NCBI GenBank assembly: GCA_964364175.1
Contig: CAYILR010000013.1
Location: 22,675-86,674 of the forward strand
DNA: 64,000 bases
Direction of reading: 5' to 3'
Origin: CAYILR01 sp964364175
GTDB taxonomy: Bacteria; Bdellovibrionota; UBA1018
Below the pieces are notes generated by a model. The model did no database searches. It saw only the letters and a list, made by a program, of their open reading frames with translations, and was not told where the DNA came from. The first letter of the stretch is position 1. Every line of letters begins with the position of its first letter. The translations under genes were made by a program, and so were the position numbers. Below, piece after piece: positions 17,861 through 24,958 of the stretch.

Positions 17861-18619
17861 TTACTCGGCTCCTAAAATTTTTACAACCTTGGCTGGGTTT
17901 CCGGCCAAAAGACTGTTTTCTGGATAGTTACCCCGCAAAACGACTGCCCCGGAAGCGATGATAGATCCGTTTCCGATTCGAGCTCCCTTGAGAATCGTTG
18001 CGTTTGCTCCCACCCAAACATCATCGCCAATGACAATTTCTTCGCCAGGAAAGTTCCATCCTCTCGATTTCCATTCTTCACGGACGGATGCCTGAGTGGG
18101 GGCGCCAAAACGGGGTCTGAAGCTCAAAGCCATGTCTGCAACTTGCAACGCACGGAGAGAGGACTCGGTGGGGTGTGGATCGAAATCTTCGATGAAAACG
18201 TTCCAGCTGGATAGAAATCTTTTTCCGATGGTGATTCGGTACCGAGCGATCATCTTGATGTCGCCCAGGATGGATTGAGCGCCGATTTGAATCTGGCCGT
18301 CATTGTAGGCTTCGATTTTTGCATTTTCGTAAACAACGCTATCACTGGATATTGTAATTCTGGCACCGGGAGCTTCGGCCATAATCGATCGATTGTTTTG
18401 AATTCGGACATTTCGTCCTAGATTGACTCCCATAGGCGGGAAGGCGCGACGCATAGCTGCTGCCCAGTAAAACAACACTAACCCACGGACGGTGCCCAAC
18501 ACGTGTGCTGGACGTCGTCTGAGAACCCAAATCGCCTTTCCGATGAAAGACGTGGGTTGCTGGATAGGCTTGGTGCTGATTTTTTTCTGCAGCTGCTGAT
18601 GAGTCGCGACTTCCTGCAT
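17861..18619 (-). CDS. Hexapeptide-repeat acyltransferase (left-handed beta-helix)
   Basis: Probable O- or N-acetyltransferase acting on a sugar of the repeat unit, from acetyl-CoA. The 252-residue protein has imperfect hexapeptide repeats at about 75-140 and again at 190-245 (IVIGDDVWVGANATILKGARIGNG, shown here in part as VWVGANATILKG), with the usual terminal GNPAKVVK loop. A long inserted loop of about 45 residues separates the two repeat blocks and includes a DFDPHP segment. It starts at the ATG with AGGAG five bases upstream. Two tandem hairpins precede it within the operon. Confidence 0.88.
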   Translation of the reverse strand: MQEVATHQQLQKKISTKPIQQPTSFIGKAIWVLRRRPAHVLGTVRGLVLFYWAAAMRRAFPPMGVNLGRNVRIQNNRSIMAEAPGARITISSDSVVYENAKIEAYNDGQIQIGAQSILGDIKMIARYRITIGKRFLSSWNVFIEDFDPHPTESSLRALQVADMALSFRPRFGAPTQASVREEWKSRGWNFPGEEIVIGDDVWVGANATILKGARIGNGSIIASGAVVLRGNYPENSLLAGNPAKVVKILGAE

Positions 18620-18643
18620 ATTTTCTCCTCTGACCTGTTGGCC

Positions 18644-18684
18644 GTGGCGTGAGCCACTGCCTTGTTTATCGTGGCGTGAGCCAC
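18644..18684. repeat. Tandem pair of identical 14-bp hairpins inside the EPS operon
   Basis: The palindromic sequence gtggcgtgagccac occurs twice, at 18644-18657 and 18671-18684, 27 bases apart, in the 72-base gap between the Wzx-GT gene and the acetyltransferase gene. Each copy has 5-bp arms and a GTGA loop. It is the only sizeable gap between genes in the 13.6-kb leftward operon, so it may act as an mRNA processing or attenuation site; that is inference. Confidence 0.6.
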
Positions 18685-18691
18685 TTGCTCC

Positions 18692-21298
18692 TTATCCTGT
18701 ATAAAATTCTGTATATTGCTCCGCCATGGCATTCAGCGAATATTGCTTACGGATCCAATCGGTTTTTTCCCAAAGTGATTGGTAGTAGATTTCGCTTCCA
18801 AACTCGGGGTTGCACAGAATGTTTTCGATCAAACGTGCTCCTTCGTCGGGTAAATCTAATGAATACTGCTGGCTGACTTTTTCCAGGAACCGATGTCCCG
18901 TGATCCCTGAAAGAACAGCGGGTAGGCCTGATCCGATCGCTTCTAGTGGACCCAGTGGCATTCCTTCGAATTTTGAGCAGGACAAAAACAAATCAGCGGC
19001 TGCGATCCAATCCTGCGGTGATTTTGTTCCGTCCAGGAAAATCACGCGGTCGCGGTCAGGCATCCCCTCAAATGCTTGAATCGCATTTTTGTACTCTCCT
19101 GATTCGGCCTCGGGACCAATCATGAGTAGCACTGTTTTTTGTCGGAGTTCTGGCGTTAGACTCTTCCAAATGGAAGGAACTTCTCTTTGGCCTTTGACCG
19201 AATGGAATCGCGCCAAGTAGAGGATCCAGTGATCTTCCAGCAGGGGGCGAAGTAGGTCCTGATCTGATTCGGGCAGTTGCCGAATCAGGTTGATCCGGTT
19301 GTGCAGTTTTTCATTTCGAGTTTGAATCGGTGAGCTGATGAATGAAACTCCATTGTTCACAATTCGAATTTTATTTTCGTCTAAACCCAGATTTTTATAG
19401 GGTTCGATCAGGCTGTGGTTCACGACCGTCAACGTATCCACGAATTGAGTGAATATTTTTTCGTAGAGTGAGTAGCGTTTATGCCGACTCAAGTGAACAA
19501 AACTATGCTGTGTATGAACAATTCGAACACGTCCTAAAGAGAAAAATTTGGCAAGAACAGCATAAATCAAAGTTCCCATGTCGTGAGAGTGAATCACATC
19601 GATTTGATTTTTGTAGATATTCCGAACGAGTCTGAAAAGTGTAATAAACGAAAATCCGGGGTTCTTTTTCAGTGCATCCACTGGAATTCCAGATTCAATA
19701 AAATCGCCGACCAGTGTTCGTTTTGTGTAGGCATCTGCGTTTTCATCGGAGTCGTGAGAAAATACAAAAACCTTCCATTTGGAGTTTTTTTGGAGTGTCT
19801 GACCAAGAGAAAGGACCAGGCGTTCCAGGCCACCTACCCCGAGATGCTGAGAAAAAAGCAATACTCGTCCACCATCACTCAAAATTCGGTTGCGCCGATG
19901 CCAATTAGTGATCACCAGAGCAATAAACAGGTATGCGGTAGTGAATAAAAATCCACAGATCAGGAACCAGTGGTGTGCGTTGTTGAAGCTAGGTTTAAGA
20001 AGCATGCAAACAAGCCCCAGCGTGATGCCGACTGCGGAGAAAATTCCGATACTGCGGAATGGAATGAAGTCGCGGAAGCTCCATCCAGTCGATGCTCGGA
20101 TGAAAATCATTGAATAGGTTCTCATCAGCAGGCGCGAAATCAGCAATCCGGCCAACGCACCGAATTCCGCATATTTCATGCCCAAGAAATAACAGAGGAT
20201 CAGCGGAATCGCGGCGAAGACCATGAAGCTCTTCAGGATCCAGCGTCCTTGTCCTCTGGCCCTAGGGACAGCATCATGAGGAAAAATGAGCATGAGGTAA
20301 CTCAGCGCGAACCATCTGAGGTAAATGGATGCGTTGGAATACTGGGTGGTAAACAGCATTTCGATGATGGGGCGGGAAAAAACAATCAAACCGATCACGG
20401 CAGGAATCAATAGCCAAGCGAGTTGCTCGACGCCATCTCGGTAGTTTTTTGCAGCCCGAGCGAAATTTCCAGCAGCAAATGATTCGGACATTTGAGGAAT
20501 CATGACTCGTGTGATGGATTGCTCGAGGATCATCAGGGGAGGAACCATCAGGCAGCCAATGGCATATACAGCGAAAGCGCCTGGGTTCATGATTTTGGAC
20601 AAAACTACCTGATCAGCGGTCCCGACAAAAATTCCGAGAAACCAAGCAAATGAAACGGGAAGGGAGTATTTCAGGATGCTGTGGACGATTTCCCAATCAA
20701 TGCTGAATCTTAAAAGATTTCTTCTTTTCGCTAGGATGATGCTTAAACCTACCTTGACCAGTGAAAGCAGAGTTGCAGTCATTAAAATTGCATCCAGATT
20801 GCGGAAATAGAGGGCCGTCAGAACGATTGCGGCCGATCGAATAATTTCAATACTGGAAGTGTATATTGCCCCGAACCAGATCTCTCCAGTCACAATGGAG
20901 GATTCTTCCAGAAAAGTAAGTCCAACAGCTCCAATGATTGAAATGGAAAAATAAATCGAGTAAATCGCTGGCCATTTAAAAAAATTAGTGATCCAAGGGC
21001 TTGCTGCCAAGCTCACCAATGACATCAAAACCCCAGCAGAAAGAATCATGGCATTTGAGGTAGCAATTGCGTGTCTGCCTTTTTCGCCCTGTCCTGCCCA
21101 GTAGCCTAGGCCACTTAATAATCCAGTGGTTAACGATAGCAATGGAGTCATGACCAAGTAGAGAAAGAAAATCTTGAACAAGCCCACTTGATCTGGGGTC
21201 AGGATACGCACCATCACCAACGGGACGAACATATTCACTAACGCAGACGCGCTCGAGAGTATGGAAATCGGCCAGTGAGAAAGTGATTTTGATTTCAG
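18692..21298 (-). CDS. Fused Wzx-like flippase and GT4 glycosyltransferase
   Basis: Single 868-residue protein joining two full-length enzymes. Residues 1 to about 465 are a MATE/MOP-type polysaccharide flippase with some twelve to fourteen helices (VRILTPDQVGLFKIFF, GTADQVVLSKIMNPGAFAVY). From about 475 to the end is a GT4 enzyme (LFSQHLGVGGLERLVLSLG, DVIHSHDMG, LSCSKFEGMPLGPLEAIGSG). The frame has no ATG/GTG covering the first flippase helix. A CTG at 21298 does: it has AGGAG six bases upstream and overlaps the previous TGA as CTGA, exactly like the ATGA junctions nearby. A GTG at 21238 would remove about 20 residues of helix 1. Confidence 0.88.
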   Translation of the reverse strand: MKSKSLSHWPISILSSASALVNMFVPLVMVRILTPDQVGLFKIFFLYLVMTPLLSLTTGLLSGLGYWAGQGEKGRHAIATSNAMILSAGVLMSLVSLAASPWITNFFKWPAIYSIYFSISIIGAVGLTFLEESSIVTGEIWFGAIYTSSIEIIRSAAIVLTALYFRNLDAILMTATLLSLVKVGLSIILAKRRNLLRFSIDWEIVHSILKYSLPVSFAWFLGIFVGTADQVVLSKIMNPGAFAVYAIGCLMVPPLMILEQSITRVMIPQMSESFAAGNFARAAKNYRDGVEQLAWLLIPAVIGLIVFSRPIIEMLFTTQYSNASIYLRWFALSYLMLIFPHDAVPRARGQGRWILKSFMVFAAIPLILCYFLGMKYAEFGALAGLLISRLLMRTYSMIFIRASTGWSFRDFIPFRSIGIFSAVGITLGLVCMLLKPSFNNAHHWFLICGFLFTTAYLFIALVITNWHRRNRILSDGGRVLLFSQHLGVGGLERLVLSLGQTLQKNSKWKVFVFSHDSDENADAYTKRTLVGDFIESGIPVDALKKNPGFSFITLFRLVRNIYKNQIDVIHSHDMGTLIYAVLAKFFSLGRVRIVHTQHSFVHLSRHKRYSLYEKIFTQFVDTLTVVNHSLIEPYKNLGLDENKIRIVNNGVSFISSPIQTRNEKLHNRINLIRQLPESDQDLLRPLLEDHWILYLARFHSVKGQREVPSIWKSLTPELRQKTVLLMIGPEAESGEYKNAIQAFEGMPDRDRVIFLDGTKSPQDWIAAADLFLSCSKFEGMPLGPLEAIGSGLPAVLSGITGHRFLEKVSQQYSLDLPDEGARLIENILCNPEFGSEIYYQSLWEKTDWIRKQYSLNAMAEQYTEFYTG

Positions 21299-22737
21299 AG
21301 TACTCTCCTAAATCGGCTGGCGCGAGCTCGACCGTGAGTGGTGAGTCCCGGAGCGCGAGCCATAGCTGTTTCGATAGGTAGTTCAGCGGGCTGCGGAATA
21401 TATTCATGCCCGAAAATAACCACTTTTAAAGTCATGAGGAGCACAACCAGATCCAAGCGCATGGAAGTGTGTTGAATGTAGTAGAGGTCGTGTTCCAGTT
21501 TAATTTTAGACTCCTCGATCGAGGCTGCGTATCCAGCGCAAACCTGAGCCCAGCCAGTGATTCCTGGTCGAACATCTGTGCGCAGAAAAAATAATGGAAT
21601 TTTTTCTCTTAAGTCTTGATAGAATTCTGGACGTTCCGGACGAGGCCCCACGAAAGCCATCTCACGACAGGCCACGTTCCAAAATTGGGGCAGCTCATCG
21701 AGCCGGGTTTTGCGTAGGAATCGACCGACCGTCGTAATGCGAGGATCTGATTTTTGTGCCCACTGGTAGCCAGATGACTCAGAGTCAGATCTCATGCTGC
21801 GAAATTTGTGCAGGAAAAAGGTCTTTCCCATATAACCTGTGCGTTTTTGGGAATAAAAAACAGGCCCTTTTGAAGTAGTTTTAATTAAAATCGCAATTAA
21901 GGAAAAAACAGGGGACAGAACCACCAGCATGATCAAGGCGATCAGCGGTTCCACCCAGCTTTGAACTCGGCGTCCAAAACGAATCCAAGTGGTTTGTGGT
22001 TTCGCGGACGAAATATAGCTCCAGACATCGATGTCTTTGAGGCTCACACGGCGGGTGAGGGAGGCCATGCTGCTGCGGCGATCGATGATTGGAATTCCAG
22101 CTAGGTGGGCACGCAGCAAAAACCAGTCAGACTGCATATCGCGTGCTGCGGCTTGAGAAAATATGATCACATCCATATTCGATTTTTTTCCGGCTGAAAA
22201 ATCACTCATCACTTGAGATGGATAGAAAATCCGAACTTCTTTTGACAAGTCCGCTTTGACTAGGCTTTGGACAAATTCATCTGCCTCATCGGGGCGTAGA
22301 TGCAGAATCACGCGCCGTTTTCGGACGCGCGAGATCCAGCGCGTGAGCTCGGTGTATGCATCAAAATACAGGCTTGCTACTAACGGGAGCGAAAGCGTCA
22401 AACGGAATAACGCCGAGGGTGAATGGCTAAAAACCATCGAGTGAACGAGAGCAACGGTCGCTCCCCCTACGCTCAATGCAAATAACAATAAGAGGAAATC
22501 GCTTTTTCTGGGTACGATTCTCAGCAAATCGAAATATCCAATGGATCTCAGGATACTGCTTGCTGCGAGCCCAATGGTGGCCGCGAGCAGGAATTCTGCT
22601 GGAACAAATCGAATGTGAACCGGACTTTGCATCAATCCCCAGAGCAGCCAATAATAGCTGCTGATAGCAGCCCAGCAGATCAACCAAAGTCCATCTAGGT
22701 CAAAGCGTCGGCGTAGTTGTTTTGTCAGCATATTCAT
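21295..22737 (-). CDS. Polyprenyl-phosphate sugar phosphotransferase (EPS initiating enzyme)
   Basis: Enzyme that starts repeat-unit synthesis by moving a sugar-1-phosphate from a UDP-sugar to undecaprenyl phosphate. The 480 residues follow the long polyisoprenyl-phosphate hexose-1-phosphate transferase layout. Several N-terminal helices are followed by a Rossmann-like middle region, a membrane re-entrant helix near 265-290, and the catalytic domain. The catalytic motifs are KFRSM, RKTRLDELPQFWNV, VGPRPERPEF and RPGITGWAQV. UDP-glucose or UDP-galactose is the likely substrate for this class; the sequence does not settle it. Its stop overlaps the CTG start of the flippase fusion. Confidence 0.92.
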   Translation of the reverse strand: MNMLTKQLRRRFDLDGLWLICWAAISSYYWLLWGLMQSPVHIRFVPAEFLLAATIGLAASSILRSIGYFDLLRIVPRKSDFLLLLFALSVGGATVALVHSMVFSHSPSALFRLTLSLPLVASLYFDAYTELTRWISRVRKRRVILHLRPDEADEFVQSLVKADLSKEVRIFYPSQVMSDFSAGKKSNMDVIIFSQAAARDMQSDWFLLRAHLAGIPIIDRRSSMASLTRRVSLKDIDVWSYISSAKPQTTWIRFGRRVQSWVEPLIALIMLVVLSPVFSLIAILIKTTSKGPVFYSQKRTGYMGKTFFLHKFRSMRSDSESSGYQWAQKSDPRITTVGRFLRKTRLDELPQFWNVACREMAFVGPRPERPEFYQDLREKIPLFFLRTDVRPGITGWAQVCAGYAASIEESKIKLEHDLYYIQHTSMRLDLVVLLMTLKVVIFGHEYIPQPAELPIETAMARAPGLTTHGRARASRFRRVL

Positions 22738-22743
22738 AGATAT

Positions 22744-23883
22744 TTATTTCCACCTCATTAGGTTTTGCCCGGATGCCAAATAGTAAGGAGCAGAGAGAGA
22801 AACAAAGCCCGCATCCACGAGCATTTGGATTGGTCTCTTTCCGAGAAAAATTATTCCAAAAATCATACCTGCGACCGTTAAAATTAAAAAACCACTGATA
22901 CCCAACATCCATGCAACGGCCAACACGCATGCCGCGATCCAATATGCCCAAAGCATGCGGAAAATTCGTCGCAGTGCAATCAACGACGCTACTTTGTTGG
23001 TGTGCCAGTTTGGTTTCAGAATCGCGGTCATCCACTGGAGATTTCCTAAGACCATTCTTTTTCTGCGGTTAAACTCACGAATGGGTGCTCCAGTGGCTGC
23101 CTCGAGATGTGCTTCTGGACAATCCCATGATCCCACCGAGGGGATATAGACGATTCGTCCATTGGGTCGTGTCAGTCGCAAGAATAATGAAATGGCCACA
23201 TCATCATTGATCCAGGTCGATCCCATGGATGTAAGAGCGTCAAACGCGGTTCTCAGTTCAGTTTGCCGATACATGACGGTGGGTCCATGCACGCTGACAG
23301 GCCCGCCGGCTGCGTTTTCAAGTGTTTTTAATGCACATTCCAAATTCCAGATCAATTTTTCTACTAATCCAGCGGATGGATTGCGATAGGTGGGAGAGAC
23401 TCCGATGACGCCGCGTTGCTGACAATAAGGGATGCACTCGCTCAGAAAATTCTGAGGCCAAATGATTCCGGAGTCGGCCAGCACAATCCAGTCAGCGTTT
23501 TGTGAAGCTCGAATCATTTCGTGAACGATTTTCCATTTTCCGCGTGAAGGATTGGATTCGAGAACTTCGGCTCCAAAAGATCTGGCAAGCTCAGCAGTGT
23601 GATCGCTACAACCATCTGCTCCGACACGAATATCTACTTGAATCCCAGGATGAGTTTTTTTGAGATGTTCGATCGAGGCAACGATCGATGGCAGTGTTTT
23701 GGGCAGGGTCCGTACTTCGTTATGGGCAGGAATTACGATGGCAATCCGGCTGATGGGATCGGTTTGGGCATTGTTTTTGCCTAGAAAGCCTTGCCGCCGA
23801 GCATAGATCCGGGCGATGACTGGAAATAACCACGTCATTGCAGATAGACCGAGTAATCCTATGGCGAGAAAAGCATTGAACAT
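22744..23883 (-). CDS. Membrane glycosyltransferase, GT2 family
   Basis: GT-A fold processive-type or polyprenol-linked glycosyltransferase of 379 residues. It has an N-terminal membrane helix, then the catalytic domain with IVIPAHNEVRTLPKTLPSIV and VGADGCSDHTAELA. The region that normally holds the DxD motif reads LADSGIIWP. An acceptor-side segment RKRMVLGNLQW precedes two or three C-terminal helices. It resembles the cellulose/hyaluronan-synthase side of GT2. Within the operon it lies between the epimerase and the initiating transferase with 1- and 6-base gaps. Confidence 0.88.
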   Translation of the reverse strand: MFNAFLAIGLLGLSAMTWLFPVIARIYARRQGFLGKNNAQTDPISRIAIVIPAHNEVRTLPKTLPSIVASIEHLKKTHPGIQVDIRVGADGCSDHTAELARSFGAEVLESNPSRGKWKIVHEMIRASQNADWIVLADSGIIWPQNFLSECIPYCQQRGVIGVSPTYRNPSAGLVEKLIWNLECALKTLENAAGGPVSVHGPTVMYRQTELRTAFDALTSMGSTWINDDVAISLFLRLTRPNGRIVYIPSVGSWDCPEAHLEAATGAPIREFNRRKRMVLGNLQWMTAILKPNWHTNKVASLIALRRIFRMLWAYWIAACVLAVAWMLGISGFLILTVAGMIFGIIFLGKRPIQMLVDAGFVSLSAPYYLASGQNLMRWK

Positions 23884-23884
23884 T

Positions 23885-24823
23885 TTATAGAATCTCCGCT
23901 AGTCCTTGTTCGAGTTGAATTTTAGCACTCCAGTTTAAAATATCGCGAGCCCGAGATACGTTCGCCATGGAATGAGGCACATCGCCTTCGCGAGCTGGCA
24001 CATCCAGCAATGATCCAGAACTTTTTGACACTTTCAGGATAGACTCGCCTAATTGGCGAATGGTGATTGATTTTCCACATCCAAGGTTGAATGCATTCCC
24101 ATCACATCGGGAATGATCTAACCTGAGTGCGGCTAAATTGGCTTGAGCAATGTCAGACACGGAAATAAAATCTCGGGTTTGAACTCCTCCGCCATGTAGT
24201 TGCAGATCCTTTCCTTCGCGCGCTAATCGTGCAAAAATCGTGATCACTCCTGAATAAGGTGATTTTGGATCTTGGCCAATCCCGTAAACGTTAAAAAATC
24301 TAAAAACAACGGCAGGAACACCTCGGTGTTCGTGGAACAATCGAATGACTTCTTCTGAGGCTTTCTTTTGGTTGGCATAGTAGGAGAGCGGATTTGTGGA
24401 AACCTCGCTCTCGTTGATGGGAGTATTTTGTTTCCCATTCAATCCGTACACCGCACTGGAGCCGGCAAAAATCACGCGTGGCATTGTTCCAGCTCGTTTT
24501 CCTTCTGCGCAAACTGCTTCCAGAACTTTTACAGTTCCCATGAAGTTCGTTTCGTAACTCTCGACAGGTTTTTCTTGGCACTCGAGCACGTTGACAATAG
24601 CAGCGAAGTGGTAGACTGCGATCACGCCGTGAACAGCACCGCGCAGATCGTCTGGGGATCTGACATCTCCGCGGATGTATTCTACGCCGGCAACTGCAGT
24701 GCGCGGATCCTTAAGATCCAGACTTCTCACTGAGTATCCTTCTTGAATGAGTAATCGACAAAGGTGGGTTCCGATAAAGCCTGCGCCACCAGTAATGAGC
24801 ACAGTTGATTGGGGTTGTTTCAT
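23885..24823 (-). CDS. NAD-dependent sugar epimerase/dehydratase (extended SDR)
   Basis: Cytoplasmic nucleotide-sugar epimerase of 312 residues, probably a UDP-hexose 4-epimerase supplying the EPS precursors. It has the NAD-binding GGAGFIGTH motif at about residue 12, the catalytic FAGSSAVYG Ser and YYANQKKASE (YxxxK), and the substrate-binding RFFNVYG and GGGVQTRDFISVSDIA segments. The start at 24823 follows a TCTCC complement (GGAGA) seven bases upstream; the longer open frame lacks a site and conservation. It is the first gene of the leftward EPS operon. Confidence 0.9.
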   Translation of the reverse strand: MKQPQSTVLITGGAGFIGTHLCRLLIQEGYSVRSLDLKDPRTAVAGVEYIRGDVRSPDDLRGAVHGVIAVYHFAAIVNVLECQEKPVESYETNFMGTVKVLEAVCAEGKRAGTMPRVIFAGSSAVYGLNGKQNTPINESEVSTNPLSYYANQKKASEEVIRLFHEHRGVPAVVFRFFNVYGIGQDPKSPYSGVITIFARLAREGKDLQLHGGGVQTRDFISVSDIAQANLAALRLDHSRCDGNAFNLGCGKSITIRQLGESILKVSKSSGSLLDVPAREGDVPHSMANVSRARDILNWSAKIQLEQGLAEIL

Positions 24824-24918
24824 TTTTTTCTCCGTAGCATCTCTTTTTTTGATGCACCATACCATGAATTTATTTATTTAAAATATATTTTTTAAACAAT
24901 AAAAATAAAACAGATTAA

Positions 24919-24947
24919 TTGACGCGATGCGTATTTTGATGTTATCG
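24919..24947 (+). promoter_or_regulatory. Predicted promoter with operator-like palindrome, rightward EPS operon
   Basis: In the 135-base divergent region there is a -35-like TTGACG at 24919-24924, then 17 bases, then a -10-like TTATCG at 24942-24947. A palindrome ACGC-GAT-GCGT (24922-24932) overlaps the -35 box and spacer, so a repressor could sit there. The predicted start would lie only a few bases before the ATG at 24959, implying a very short or absent leader. The call is from pattern only. Confidence 0.4.
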
Positions 24948-24958
24948 CCTCCTGAATC

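Noticed and set aside
20985..21407. A 140-residue open frame at the junction of the flippase fusion and the sugar transferase
   Set aside because: It overlaps the ends of two well-supported genes in another frame and has no domain; the region is explained by the CTG start.
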